Below are positions 7,413-17,076 of a DNA stretch of 64,000 nt, piece after piece (the first letter of the stretch is position 1; every line of letters begins with the position of its first letter). The stretch lies in the NCBI RefSeq assembly GCF_006363895.1, contig NZ_CP040953.1, one strand, 5' to 3'. The DNA comes from Methylopumilus universalis. Lineage in GTDB: Bacteria; Pseudomonadota; Gammaproteobacteria; Burkholderiales; Methylophilaceae. The notes below the pieces were generated by a model that was not told the origin of the DNA, searched no databases, and saw nothing but the letters and a program-made list of their open reading frames with translations. The position numbers and the translations under genes are program-made.

Positions 7413-9304
7413 TTCTTTTGAGTTGCTTCAAAGAATTTTTGATTAACTGATACACTCGACTTCGCTTTTAATCCTTTCAGATAAGCACTCAGGTATTCAC
7501 TTGATAATGCCTCTGTATAACTAGACGCAAATTCTTTTTTATTCTCTTCGTTGTCATCGTTCGGAAATGCTACTTTACTTACTTTAACAATCACATAACC
7601 GTTATTACCATCTACAAAACCACTATAGCTCGGCAGCTTGTCTGTAGGCATCTTATAAGCGTGATTAGTGACAGCCTGACTCAAGCCTTTTGTGTTTTTG
7701 CGGTCGACTAAAACTGTAACCTGCCAATCAATTTTACGAGAAGCATCAGCAACAGACTTTAATGCTGACTCACCTTCGGTAGCTACTAATTTTTTTGCAG
7801 CTTCAAATTTTAAATAATCTTCAATGCTCTTTTTAACCTCAGCAAATGGTTTTGTTGATTGCGCTTTGTAATCAACTACGCGGGCGGAAATTAAGTTATT
7901 AGGAGTGACTTCAATCGCTTCAGTATTCCTTCGATCCTTAATTGATTCTTTTGAATATAAAGCATTCATCAGTGCTTCATTTTTAAAAAATTTATCTGAT
8001 TCGTTACGGCTAATCCAATCAGTTTTTTGAATAGGCAGATTAAATTTCTTCGAAACCATATCAAGACTTGATGACTGCTCGTAAACTTTATTACTAAAAT
8101 CTTCCGCAAGGGCTGCATATTTATCTTGAGCTTTTTGGTAGATTAATTCGGCTTTAATTTGTGGCTTTATGGCATCGAAACCACCCCCCTCACCTATGAC
8201 TTTTGTTAGCTTAATAATGTGGTAACCAAAGTCAGACTCAACAATACCGCTAATCTCGTTAACTTTCATTGAGAAAACAGCATCATCAAAAGGCTTAACC
8301 ATCATGCCACGGCCAAACGCACCCAAGTCACCGCCTTTTTTAGCGGATTCAGGATCTTGTGAGTATTTTGTTGCTAGCTCCTCAAATTGCTTAGGATTCT
8401 TTTTAATCTGACCTAAGACATCTTCAGCCTTTGCCTTAGCCTTAGCTTTTTCTGCAGGTGCGGCATTCTTAGATGCAGCTATTAAAATATGACTTGCTTC
8501 TCTTTGCTGCTGATTCTGATATTTATCTGCATTTGTTTTATAAAAAGCCTTCACTTCATCTTCAGATACAGTAATGCTCGGAAGAATGCTTGTTAATGAA
8601 AATACAACAAATTCGGCTTTCACCTGTTCAGGTGCTAAGAACTTTGATTTATTTTGATCATAGAAAGCCTGCATGTCTTTTTCGGAAATATTTGCCTTAG
8701 CCATATATTCTTTTGTTTTGAATTCAGCAACAGTCACTTCCCTTTGTTGAGATGTTGCTTTTAATGTTTCTGTTAAATTATTTGGTGGAATAAATGTAAG
8801 TTTTTGAAGCCCATCTCGCACTTGCTGAATGAGTAAATCGTTTCTGATACTTTCTTCAAATTTCTTAGGGTTAAGCTGATTATTTTGTAGAACTTTATCG
8901 TACAGTTCCTGTGAAAACTTTCCATCTTTTTGAAAATCAGGCATACCAATAATATATTGGCTTAGTTGTTGATCTGTGATTTTAAATTGAGATTTTTTAA
9001 TATCATTGTTGATTAATTGTTTTGTGATAAGTCCATCAACCACTGACTCTTTGAATTCAAATGAATCAAACATTGCTGGGTCTACTTTCTTGCCTTCACT
9101 CATCATGCGATTACGGACATTTTCAATAGCACGGTTATATTCTGGAAGTGCAATTTTGTAACCATCAACTTTAGCAATGCTTAAATTATTGCCAGCTTGG
9201 TTAAGATATGAATCAATGCCAAATAATGCGAAAGGAACAAGAACGAGCGCTAAAATAACTTGGGCAGCCTTAGTTTGAGCGTAACTTCTAAATTTGTCTA
9301 ACAT
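7409..9304 (-). CDS. ppiD: Peptidyl-prolyl cis-trans isomerase D (SurA-like periplasmic chaperone)
   Basis: Membrane-anchored periplasmic folding factor acting near the Sec translocon. The 631-residue protein has an N-terminal transmembrane anchor (about residues 12-32), a SurA-N-like helical region, then a parvulin domain beginning QREASHILI (about residue 264), with GGDLGAFGRG and DFGYHIIKL marking its core. The C-terminal half is a second, degenerate domain. It lies downstream of lon and two tRNAs, a common arrangement in this class, and is separated from tRNA-Asp by a strong terminator, so it needs its own promoter in the 68-base gap. The end overlaps convergent fabI. Confidence 0.93.
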   Translation of the reverse strand: MLDKFRSYAQTKAAQVILALVLVPFALFGIDSYLNQAGNNLSIAKVDGYKIALPEYNRAIENVRNRMMSEGKKVDPAMFDSFEFKESVVDGLITKQLINNDIKKSQFKITDQQLSQYIIGMPDFQKDGKFSQELYDKVLQNNQLNPKKFEESIRNDLLIQQVRDGLQKLTFIPPNNLTETLKATSQQREVTVAEFKTKEYMAKANISEKDMQAFYDQNKSKFLAPEQVKAEFVVFSLTSILPSITVSEDEVKAFYKTNADKYQNQQQREASHILIAASKNAAPAEKAKAKAKAEDVLGQIKKNPKQFEELATKYSQDPESAKKGGDLGAFGRGMMVKPFDDAVFSMKVNEISGIVESDFGYHIIKLTKVIGEGGGFDAIKPQIKAELIYQKAQDKYAALAEDFSNKVYEQSSSLDMVSKKFNLPIQKTDWISRNESDKFFKNEALMNALYSKESIKDRRNTEAIEVTPNNLISARVVDYKAQSTKPFAEVKKSIEDYLKFEAAKKLVATEGESALKSVADASRKIDWQVTVLVDRKNTKGLSQAVTNHAYKMPTDKLPSYSGFVDGNNGYVIVKVSKVAFPNDDNEENKKEFASSYTEALSSEYLSAYLKGLKAKSSVSVNQKFFEATQKN

Positions 9305-9372
9305 TGGATTTATCCTATTATCTTTATAAGCTTTATGATAAAAAAAGTTACCAAAAAGTTCTCACTGAATGA

Positions 9373-9401
9373 ACAAAAAGGCGAATCTTAAGATTCGCCT
9401 T
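9373..9401 (-). terminator. Rho-independent terminator after tRNA-Asp
   Basis: A perfect 24-base palindrome (9378-9401, arms AAGGCGAATCTT) folds on the minus strand into a 10-bp stem with a TTAA loop, and is followed by a U-rich tail (TTTTTG). It sits eight bases past the encoded CCA of tRNA-Asp and ends the tRNA-Val/tRNA-Asp transcript before ppiD. Confidence 0.85.
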
Positions 9402-9408
9402 AATGATT

Positions 9409-9485
9409 TGGCGGAGTGGACGGGACTCGAACCCGCGACCCCCGGCGTGACAGGCCGGTATTCTAACCAACTGAACTACCACTCC
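9409..9485 (-). tRNA. tRNA-Asp (GTC anticodon)
   Basis: Complete cloverleaf on the minus strand: acceptor GGAGTGG/CCACTCC, D arm with AGTTGGTTAGA, anticodon stem CCGGC/GCCGG with loop CTGTCAC (anticodon GTC), T arm GGGTTCGAGTCCC, discriminator G and encoded CCA. It is the second gene of a tandem with tRNA-Val, 18 bases downstream of it. Confidence 0.97.
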
Positions 9486-9503
9486 AAAACTTGTTACTAA
9501 AAT

Positions 9504-9579
9504 TGGTGGGTGCTGACGGGGTCGAACCGCCGACATTCGCCTTGTAAGGGCGACGCTCTACCAACTGAGCTAAGCACCC
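9504..9579 (-). tRNA. tRNA-Val (TAC anticodon)
   Basis: Minus-strand cloverleaf: acceptor GGGTGCT/AGCACCC, D arm AGCTCAGTTGGTAGAGC, anticodon stem TCGCC/GGCGA with loop CTTACAA (anticodon TAC), T loop TTCGACC with one G-T pair in the T stem, discriminator A and encoded CCA. A possible -10 (TAAAAT, at 9605-9610 on the minus strand) lies about 25 bases upstream. Confidence 0.96.
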
Positions 9580-9641
9580 ATGCACACTCGTTAGTAAGGC
9601 GGCTATTTTACAACATAGTCCTTACCAACGCTAGGTTTACG

Positions 9642-12059
9642 CTAATGTGTAATGGATTTTGTGATAGTGCTGGCGTTTTTATGGGGTACAGGAACGGCTT
9701 TTTGGTCCTTTGTGGCAATATTTTTTGGCATTTTAGTCAAAGCAAGCTCTAAAACTTCGTCTATCCAGCGCACAGGATGAATTTCTAAGGCATTTTTAAC
9801 TTCATCAGAAATTTCAGTTAAATCTTTGACATTTTGCTCTGGAATAAGCACGGTTTTGATGCCGCCTCTATGCGCTGCAAGCAGCTTCTCTTTTAGGCCG
9901 CCAATTGGTAAAACTTCACCTCTTAATGTTATTTCCCCTGTCATAGCTACATCAGCTCGGACTGAAATATTAGTTAAGGCCGATACAATCGCTAAAGTAA
10001 TGCCAATACCGGCACTTGGGCCATCCTTAGGCGTTGCTCCTTCGGGTAAATGAATATGAATATCATTTTTTTCGTAAAAATTTTCGGCTATTCCTAGTTT
10101 GTTGGCGCGACTTCTCACAACGCTCATTGCAGCATGAATAGACTCTTGCATGACTTCGCCTAACTTACCTGTAATGATTGTTTTTCCTTTGCCTTGTAAA
10201 ACGACAGCCTCAATCGTTAATAATTCTCCTCCGACCTGAGTCCAAGCGAGCCCCGTAACCTGGCCTATTTGGTTTTTCTTTGAAGCAAGTCCAATGTCGT
10301 AGACTTTAACGCCTAAATAAGCCTCTAAATTCTTACTATTCACAATGACTTTTTTGAGCGATTTTTTGCTCAATAACTCCTTAACTGCCTTTCGACATAT
10401 TTTAGAGATTTCTTGTTCTAATTTTCTAACGCCCGCTTCTCTCGAATAATACTGAATAATTTCTCTTACAACTTTAGAGGTAATGCTAATTTCAGATTTT
10501 TTTAAACCATGCATTTTAAGTTGCTTGGGTAATAAGTATTGCATTGCAATGTTAAGCTTTTCTGCCTCTGTATAACCCGATAGACGAATAATCTCCATTC
10601 GATCCAAAAGTGGTTCAGGAATATTCATTGAGTTAGCTGTTGCGACAAACATCACATCAGATAAATCATATTCGACTTCTACATAATGATCTGTAAAAGT
10701 ATGATTTTGTTCTGGGTCTAAAACCTCTAAGAGCGCTGAGGCTGGATCTCCCCGATAATCTTGACCCATTTTGTCCACTTCATCTAGTAAGAATAATGGG
10801 TTAGTGACTCCAGCTTTAGTCATGCTTTGTAAAACTTTACCGGGCATAGAGCCAATATAAGTTCTTCTATGACCGCGAATCTCTGATTCGTCTCGCACCC
10901 CGCCTAAAGCCATACGAATAAACTTACGATTTACTGCTTTGGCAATACTTTGTCCTAAGGATGTTTTCCCGACTCCCGGAGGGCCTACTAAACATAAAAT
11001 AGGCGCTTTCAGTTTATCAACTCGTTGTTGAACTGCAAGATACTCAATAATACGTTCTTTGACTTTCTCGAGACCGTAGTGATCTTCATCCAAGATCTTT
11101 TCTGCAAGCGCTAACTCACGACTAATTTTAGTTTTTTTCTGCCAAGGCAATCCTATTAATGTATCAATATAATTTCTTACTACTGATGCTTCAGCCGACA
11201 TTGGCGACATCATTTTTAATTTTTTGAATTCAGATGTAGCTTTATCGAGAGCCTCTTTTGACATGCCAGATTCTTGAATGCGTTTTTCAAGCTCATCTAA
11301 ATCCGCGCCTTCATCTTGCTCACCCAATTCCTTTTGAATGGCTTTGACTTGTTCATTAAGATAGTATTCCCTTTGACTTTTTTCCATTTGACGCTTAACA
11401 CGACCACGAATTCTTTTTTCGACTTGAAGAATATCGATTTCAGATTCCATGATCTTCAGAAGATGATCCAAACGATTTTTAATTTTTAATGTTTCTAAAA
11501 TCGTTTGCTTCTCTTCTAACTTTAACGTGAGATGCGCTGCGATCATATCTGCCAGCCTGCCAGGATCTGTAATAGCAGCAAGAGATGTTAAGATTTCAGG
11601 AGGAATTTTTTTATTTAATTTAACGTATTGATCAAACTGTGAGAATACTGTCCTCATTAATGCTAATGATTCTTTATCTTTAGGTTCAGGGATATTGATT
11701 TCATCGAATCGAGCGACGAAACAAGCCTCTTGGTCAAGTACTTCTTTAATTTTTACACGGCTTAAACCTTCAACTAGAACCTTGACTGTGCCATCAGGTA
11801 ATTTAAGCATCTGAAGAATAGATGCAACAGTACCGTATTCGTAAAGATCTTTGGCATCAGGCTCATCTTTGCTTGCAGATTTTTGAGCTACTAAAATTAT
11901 TTTTTTATCTTTATCAGATGCAATTTCTAAAGCTTTTACAGATTTTGTTCGTCCAACAAAAAGTGGAATCACAAGATGCGGATAAACAACTACATCCCTT
12001 AAAGGTAAGAGGGGCATGAAATCTTGCTGGGGATCTTTAATTTTAATTTCTTGAGCCAT
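9642..12059 (-). CDS. lon: ATP-dependent protease Lon
   Basis: Cytoplasmic AAA+ serine protease that degrades misfolded and regulatory proteins. The 805 residues comprise a LonN substrate-binding domain (from MPLLPLRDVVVYPHLV), a coiled-coil region, an AAA+ module with Walker A GPPGVGKTS and Walker B FLLDEVDKM, and the Lon protease domain with catalytic Ser in KDGPSAG and Lys in GGLKEKLLAA. Length is normal. It is the last gene of the tig-clpP-clpX-lon block, 83 bases after clpX, and that gap contains a sigma-32-like promoter, so it can be induced separately by heat or protein damage. Confidence 0.98.
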   Translation of the reverse strand: MAQEIKIKDPQQDFMPLLPLRDVVVYPHLVIPLFVGRTKSVKALEIASDKDKKIILVAQKSASKDEPDAKDLYEYGTVASILQMLKLPDGTVKVLVEGLSRVKIKEVLDQEACFVARFDEINIPEPKDKESLALMRTVFSQFDQYVKLNKKIPPEILTSLAAITDPGRLADMIAAHLTLKLEEKQTILETLKIKNRLDHLLKIMESEIDILQVEKRIRGRVKRQMEKSQREYYLNEQVKAIQKELGEQDEGADLDELEKRIQESGMSKEALDKATSEFKKLKMMSPMSAEASVVRNYIDTLIGLPWQKKTKISRELALAEKILDEDHYGLEKVKERIIEYLAVQQRVDKLKAPILCLVGPPGVGKTSLGQSIAKAVNRKFIRMALGGVRDESEIRGHRRTYIGSMPGKVLQSMTKAGVTNPLFLLDEVDKMGQDYRGDPASALLEVLDPEQNHTFTDHYVEVEYDLSDVMFVATANSMNIPEPLLDRMEIIRLSGYTEAEKLNIAMQYLLPKQLKMHGLKKSEISITSKVVREIIQYYSREAGVRKLEQEISKICRKAVKELLSKKSLKKVIVNSKNLEAYLGVKVYDIGLASKKNQIGQVTGLAWTQVGGELLTIEAVVLQGKGKTIITGKLGEVMQESIHAAMSVVRSRANKLGIAENFYEKNDIHIHLPEGATPKDGPSAGIGITLAIVSALTNISVRADVAMTGEITLRGEVLPIGGLKEKLLAAHRGGIKTVLIPEQNVKDLTEISDEVKNALEIHPVRWIDEVLELALTKMPKNIATKDQKAVPVPHKNASTITKSITH

Positions 12060-12091
12060 TAGGAGCTTTCATAAGCGTTGATTAATCTTAA

Positions 12092-12119
12092 ACATTGGGT
12101 CAGTTTATAATATTTCAAG
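12092..12119 (-). promoter_or_regulatory. Sigma-32 (RpoH)-like promoter for lon
   Basis: On the minus strand, CTTGAAA (12113-12119) is followed after 13 bases by CCCAATGT (12092-12099). The heat-shock consensus is CTTGAAA, 11-16 bases, then CCCCATNT, so only one of the strongly conserved positions differs. The implied start is about 25 bases before the lon ATG. An imperfect inverted repeat (TTGGTCAGT with ACTGACCCAA) surrounds the -35. Promoter identity is inferred from match and position. Confidence 0.6.
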
Positions 12120-12142
12120 GCCTTACTGACCAACTGCGAAGC

Positions 12143-13423
12143 TTATTTTTTTCCTGAAACTTGTTTCTTTTCTGAGAATAAAAGTATAGGTTTGCTTGAT
12201 TGTTCGATCACACCATCATCAATGACAACCTTTTCAAGATTCTTAATTGAGGGTAATTCATACATCGTATCTAATAAAACATGCTCCATAATTGAGCGAA
12301 GACCGCGGGCTCCTGTCTTTCTTTCTAGCGCTTTTTTTGCAATTAGCCTGAGTGCTGAAGTTCTAAATTCTAGCGATACATGTTCCATCCCGAAAAGTTT
12401 AATATATTGTTTGGTTAACGCATTTTTAGGCTCGGTAAGAATCTGAACTAGAGCATCTTCACTTAAGGACTCAAGAGTTGCAACAACCGGAAGTCTTCCT
12501 ATAAATTCAGGAATTAAACCAAATTTAATTAGATCTTCCGGCTCAACATCTTTAATGACATCACCGATTACTTTAGCATCTGCCTTACTATTTACTTGAG
12601 CTCCAAAACCAATACCACCTTTTTCTGATCTTTGTTTAATAATTTTTTCTAGCCCATCAAAAGCACCACCACAAATAAACAATATATTTGTAGTGTCGAG
12701 CTGAACAAATTCTTGATTTGGATGTTTGCGACCACCCTGAGGCGGAACTGAAGCGACAGTGCCCTCAATAAGTTTTAAAAGAGCTTGCTGAACACCCTCT
12801 CCTGATACATCTCTTGTAATTGAAGGATTTTCAGATTTTCTTGAAATTTTATCGACTTCATCGATATAAACAATCCCTCTTTGGGCCTTTTCAATATCGT
12901 AATCACATTTTTGTAATAATTTTTGCATGATGTTTTCAACATCTTCACCAACATAACCAGCTTCAGTAAGTGTTGTTGCATCTGCCATTACAAAAGGAAC
13001 ATCAAGTAATTTTGCTAGCGTTTGTGCTAAAAGTGTTTTTCCGGAACCTGTGGGACCAATAAGCAGAATATTACTTTTTGAAATTTCAACATCTTTGTGT
13101 TCAATATCTATCTCAGAATTACTATCTCTAAGTCTTTTGTAATGATTGTAAACAGCCACAGCTAAAGTTTTTTTAGCGCTTGTTTGTCCAATGACATGCT
13201 CATCAAGTTGATCACAAATTTCTTTTGGTGTGGGAAGCTGATCGTGGTCTTTAGCTTCTTTTGAAGGGCTTTTAACTTCTTCTTTAATAATGTCATTACA
13301 TAAATCAACGCACTCATCACAGATGAAGACAGAAGGACCTGCAATTAGTTTTTTTACCTCATGCTGACTTTTGCCACAGAATGAGCAATAGAGTAATTTT
13401 TCGTTATCGCTTTTAGTAGCCAT
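12143..13423 (-). CDS. clpX: ATP-dependent Clp protease ATP-binding subunit ClpX
   Basis: AAA+ unfoldase that recognises tagged or specific proteins and feeds them to ClpP. The 426 residues start with the C4 zinc-binding domain (CSFCGKSQ...CDECVDLC, about residues 13-42). Then come the Walker A GPTGSGKT, Walker B IVYIDEVDKI, the pore loop GYVGEDVE and the sensor-2 GARGLRS. It begins 12 bases after clpP and is cotranscribed with it; lon follows. All key residues look intact. Confidence 0.98.
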   Translation of the reverse strand: MATKSDNEKLLYCSFCGKSQHEVKKLIAGPSVFICDECVDLCNDIIKEEVKSPSKEAKDHDQLPTPKEICDQLDEHVIGQTSAKKTLAVAVYNHYKRLRDSNSEIDIEHKDVEISKSNILLIGPTGSGKTLLAQTLAKLLDVPFVMADATTLTEAGYVGEDVENIMQKLLQKCDYDIEKAQRGIVYIDEVDKISRKSENPSITRDVSGEGVQQALLKLIEGTVASVPPQGGRKHPNQEFVQLDTTNILFICGGAFDGLEKIIKQRSEKGGIGFGAQVNSKADAKVIGDVIKDVEPEDLIKFGLIPEFIGRLPVVATLESLSEDALVQILTEPKNALTKQYIKLFGMEHVSLEFRTSALRLIAKKALERKTGARGLRSIMEHVLLDTMYELPSIKNLEKVVIDDGVIEQSSKPILLFSEKKQVSGKK

Positions 13424-13435
13424 AAATAGATAACA

Positions 13436-14053
13436 TCAAATGACTTGGGATCTCTTTGAAATAACTTGGTCTACCATACCATAATCTACAGATTGCTCAG
13501 CACTTAAGAAGTTATCTCTATCTGTATCAGCAGCAATTTTTTTAAGTGTTTGCCCAGTATGGGTTGCTAGGATTTGATTTAACTTTTCTTTTAAAAATAA
13601 AATTTCTTTTGCGTGTATTTCTATGTCTGATGCTTGCCCTTGGAATCCACCTAAAGGCTGATGAATCATTACGCGAGAATTAGGTAAACAGAACCGTTTT
13701 CCTTTTTGCCCTGCAGCAAGTAATAAAGCACCCATGCTGGCCGCTTGCCCAATACATAAAGTACTTACATCAGGTTTAATAAATTGCATTGTGTCGTAAA
13801 TAGCCATTCCTGCCGTGACAGAACCACCTGGGGAATTGATATACAAAGAGATGTCTTTATCGGGATTGTCTGCTTCTAGAAAAAGTAACTGGGCAACAAT
13901 AACATTCGCTGTCATGTCATCTACGGGACCTACTAAAAAAATGACACGCTCTCTTAAGAGTCGCGAATATATATCGTAAGCTCGCTCACCTCGACCGCTT
14001 TGCTCAATCACCATAGGCACATAGCCTAAATTATTTGGGGTTGTATAAGCCAT
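13436..14053 (-). CDS. clpP: ATP-dependent Clp protease proteolytic subunit
   Basis: Serine peptidase that forms the tetradecameric degradation chamber with ClpX. The 205-residue protein has the catalytic triad S106 (in GQAASMGA), H131 (in VMIHQPLGG) and D180 (in DTDRDNF). A short N-terminal propeptide-like segment precedes PMVIEQSGRGERAYDIYSRL. It starts two bases after the tig stop, which points to coupled expression with the ribosome-bound chaperone. Confidence 0.98.
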   Translation of the reverse strand: MAYTTPNNLGYVPMVIEQSGRGERAYDIYSRLLRERVIFLVGPVDDMTANVIVAQLLFLEADNPDKDISLYINSPGGSVTAGMAIYDTMQFIKPDVSTLCIGQAASMGALLLAAGQKGKRFCLPNSRVMIHQPLGGFQGQASDIEIHAKEILFLKEKLNQILATHTGQTLKKIAADTDRDNFLSAEQSVDYGMVDQVISKRSQVI

Positions 14054-14055
14054 AA

Positions 14056-15369
14056 TTATGCTTTAGCTGGTCCAGACATAAGCTCATCAAATGTTGTTTT
14101 TTTGTTTTGCACTTTACACTGCGTCATAAACCACTCAACTACATTTACTTCAGTTGCAAGAGCTGTTGGCTCTTCAAGTCTTGAAGGTTCGGCATAAAAC
14201 CATTGAACGGCTTCTTCTGTGTCATCAAAATTAAGTGCAAACTCATTCACCATCGCTTTAATTTGATCTGCAGTAGCGCGCAAATTATTTTTTTCTACAA
14301 TTTCAGCGAGAATCAGTCTGAGCTTGCATGTTTTCTTCGCTTGATCTTCAAACATTGAGGGTTCTAATTTGAATTGTTTTAAATCAGCTCCACGCTGTTT
14401 TAAATTAGCGTAGGTCGATTGAGCCATGCGATTGATTTCAACATTAATTAATGTTTTAGGTAAATCTGCCTTACAAATATCTAATAACTGAGTAAAGACC
14501 TGCTCTTTTAATTTAATTTTTACTCTTTTGTCTAATTCTTGCTCTAGACTTTGTTTAATTTCTTCACGCATTTGATCAACATTACCATCAACAACGCCTA
14601 GCGATTGCGCAAACTGCGCATTAACTTCTGGAAGCTTAGGTTTTGCAATTAAAATAAAATTCACATTATATTGAACTGTTTTTCCTGCTAATTCTTTGGG
14701 GTTATGTGTTTCTGGATAATTCACTTCAAATGTTTTGGACTCACCTGCTTTTCCACCTACAAGATGATCATCAAAAATTGCAAAACGAGAATCGTCACCA
14801 AGGATAATCTGAATAGGTTTATCGCCTGTCGTTTCAACTTGTTTGTCATTAATAAAGGAAGTTAAAGTTAAAGTAAGTCGATCGCCTTTAGCGGAAGCTT
14901 CTTTAGACTCAATAAATTGGGCTCTTTGTTTAAGAAGGACATCGATGGTTTTATTCACATCTTTATCGGTAATTTGAGCGTCAGGCTTATCAATTGAAGC
15001 AGCCTTAAAGTCGCCTAAAGTGACTTCAGGGAATACTTCGAATGTCGCTGTATATTCAAAATCTTCATTTACTTGATTAAGGGGCTTATGCTGAATATTA
15101 GGCATGCCAACAACACGCAGTTTATTTTCTTGAATAGCTTGGCCAAATGAAGTCTCAATAGCTTCAGAGAAAACTTCTTCTTTTACTTGAGGACCATATT
15201 GTTGCTCAATCATCTTTAGAGGCGCTTTACCGGGTCTAAAACCAGGAACTTTTGCTGTTCGAGTTAGACGTTGAAAACGACTCGACATCTCTTTTTGAAG
15301 AGGTTCGACAGGCACTTTAACGGTTATGCGTCTCTCTAAATTACTTAATGTTTCAACTGCTGTAGCCAT
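14056..15369 (-). CDS. tig: Trigger factor (ribosome-associated chaperone)
   Basis: Binds at the ribosome exit tunnel and shields nascent chains. The 437 residues show the N-terminal ribosome-binding domain with the signature GFRPGKAP (about residues 44-51), a central FKBP-like PPIase domain (about 160-250) and the C-terminal helical chaperone cradle. The PPIase segment is diverged: the usual DFTG...G entry reads TLTSFINDKQVETTGD, although DDHLVGGKAGE is conserved. It begins 28 bases after tRNA-Leu; no terminator separates them, so the tRNA promoter may also serve this operon. Confidence 0.96.
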   Translation of the reverse strand: MATAVETLSNLERRITVKVPVEPLQKEMSSRFQRLTRTAKVPGFRPGKAPLKMIEQQYGPQVKEEVFSEAIETSFGQAIQENKLRVVGMPNIQHKPLNQVNEDFEYTATFEVFPEVTLGDFKAASIDKPDAQITDKDVNKTIDVLLKQRAQFIESKEASAKGDRLTLTLTSFINDKQVETTGDKPIQIILGDDSRFAIFDDHLVGGKAGESKTFEVNYPETHNPKELAGKTVQYNVNFILIAKPKLPEVNAQFAQSLGVVDGNVDQMREEIKQSLEQELDKRVKIKLKEQVFTQLLDICKADLPKTLINVEINRMAQSTYANLKQRGADLKQFKLEPSMFEDQAKKTCKLRLILAEIVEKNNLRATADQIKAMVNEFALNFDDTEEAVQWFYAEPSRLEEPTALATEVNVVEWFMTQCKVQNKKTTFDELMSGPAKA

Positions 15370-15397
15370 ACTTAAAATTCCCTAAAATTCATATCTG

Positions 15398-15482
15398 TGG
15401 TGCGAAAGGAGAGACTCGAACTCTCACGCCTTGCGGCGCTGGAACCTAAATCCAGTGCGTCTACCAATTCCGCCACTCTCGC
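15398..15482 (-). tRNA. tRNA-Leu (TAG anticodon)
   Basis: Class II tRNA on the minus strand: acceptor GCGAGAG/CTTTCGC (one G-T pair), D arm GGCGGAATTGGTAGACGC, anticodon stem CTGGA/TCCAG with loop TTTAGGT (anticodon TAG), a long variable arm (CGCCGCAAGGCGT region), T arm GAGTTCGAGTCTC, discriminator A and encoded CCA. Confidence 0.97.
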
Positions 15483-15648
15483 GATGATTAAAAAAGTTAT
15501 ATATAACAAAAATTTAGCTCTATTTTATAACAAGTTAGTCTTTATCTAAAAGGAATAATTCAATGAATCAATGAAATACGTAGATATTTTGATTTAAGAT
15601 GTCATAAATTATTAGAAACTATAAAGTCACAAACCCAAAAGATTCAAA

Positions 15649-17076
15649 TTGAAAAAACGAGCCCTTAAATTGCAATTTCTCCCGCCCCTATTTTTCCTAT
15701 GTCTTATGGCGTTCTGTCTATCGGGCTGCAATTTTATCAGTTATGAGACCAAACCTATTGCGAATCAAGAGGTTATTGAAAAAATTACCGCCAAAGATCC
15801 AGAAGATCCGAGATTTAAAGAATTTTTAAAAATTCAGGGATTTAAGGAGGATAGCCTTCCAATTAAAGAATGGGGGCTTAATGAGCTTATGCTTTGCGCA
15901 CTTTTTTTCAACCCAAGACTTGAAATTGCAAAAAAAGAATGGGATGTTGCAAAGATTCAAGAAATGATCGCTCCAATTAAAGCGCCCTCCTCTGTTGGTT
16001 TTGAAAGCGGAAGACAAACTACAGGCGTCAAAGAAAACTCAAGAGATGCTTTTGGCTTAAGTTTAACAACGTTATTTGAAACAGCTGATAAAGCTAAAAT
16101 TAGAGAGGAAAGAGCAAGAAATCAGTCTTTGATCAAACGCTTAGAGCTAAGAAAGCTCGCATGGGATATTAAAACAGATCTCACTTTAAATTATCTTCGC
16201 TATCATCAACTGCTTCTCAATCTTCAAATAATAAGAAGCGAAATTAAACTGCAAAATGAAATCTTAAATATGTTGAAAAAAAGAAAGTCACTTGGGCTAA
16301 GTTCATCAATAGATAGCAATTTCAATCAAATTGAACTGAATAAAAACATACAAAAATTAAATGAGGAGCAATACCAACTTAATGAAACGAAATCAAAATT
16401 AGCCTCGATTTTAGGTATATCAGCAGAAAAACTTAATACAATGAAAATTGCAAATATAAATATGGATCAAAGCATTGATATCTTTAGCAAAACGCTTGAT
16501 GATGAAACAAAACAACAGGATGTTATCAATCTTGGGCTTTTTAATCGTATTGATTTAAGAATAGCTTTAGCAAAATATGCAGTTTCAGAATCGCAACTAA
16601 AATTAAATGTAGCAAATCAATATCCAGATATTAGATTTTCACCTGCTTATATTTTTGATTACGGATCCAGCAAATGGCTTCTTGGTGTAACTTCACTAAT
16701 TCCAACAGTGGAAAAAAATAAAAATCTAGTTGAAGAAGCAAAAAAACTAAGGGACATTGAAAGCTTACAAGTTGAAAAAATCCAAACGTCTATCATTAAT
16801 GAACTCGCAAAACTAAGAGATAATTATATAAATGCAAAAGATATGGTGAGAAAAGATACTGAAGATCTATCTGCTGCAAATGAGTTAGAAAATTCAATTG
16901 AAAGTAAATTTAACCAGGGTGAAATTGACCGAATTGAATTAACTCAACAAAAATTAATTACTATGCAATATAAGCGAAGATTTTATACCAACAAAATTAC
17001 ACTAATGAAAATAGGATTTGATTTTGAAGCGCTTTTACAAGAACCTCTAAACACTAATAAAAATAATGAAAAATAA
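15649..17076 (+). CDS. TolC-family outer-membrane efflux lipoprotein
   Basis: Outer-membrane channel component of an RND efflux system, 475 residues. A TTG start is used because it gives a complete lipoprotein signal (positive MKKRALK, hydrophobic core, LSGC with C27); the first in-frame ATG would cut into the signal. The rest is rich in long helices with the OEP repeat pattern, for example LELRKLAWDIKTDLTLNYL and the coiled segments around residues 190-260 and 350-420. Three overlapping or nearly touching genes follow the channel-adaptor-pump order. No regulator gene is adjacent. Which compound is exported is not known. Confidence 0.82.
   Translation: MKKRALKLQFLPPLFFLCLMAFCLSGCNFISYETKPIANQEVIEKITAKDPEDPRFKEFLKIQGFKEDSLPIKEWGLNELMLCALFFNPRLEIAKKEWDVAKIQEMIAPIKAPSSVGFESGRQTTGVKENSRDAFGLSLTTLFETADKAKIREERARNQSLIKRLELRKLAWDIKTDLTLNYLRYHQLLLNLQIIRSEIKLQNEILNMLKKRKSLGLSSSIDSNFNQIELNKNIQKLNEEQYQLNETKSKLASILGISAEKLNTMKIANINMDQSIDIFSKTLDDETKQQDVINLGLFNRIDLRIALAKYAVSESQLKLNVANQYPDIRFSPAYIFDYGSSKWLLGVTSLIPTVEKNKNLVEEAKKLRDIESLQVEKIQTSIINELAKLRDNYINAKDMVRKDTEDLSAANELENSIESKFNQGEIDRIELTQQKLITMQYKRRFYTNKITLMKIGFDFEALLQEPLNTNKNNEK

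Noticed and set aside
9348..9536. A 62-codon reading frame on the minus strand
   Set aside because: It lies across the tRNA-Asp and tRNA-Val genes; the open frame is a by-product of tRNA sequence.
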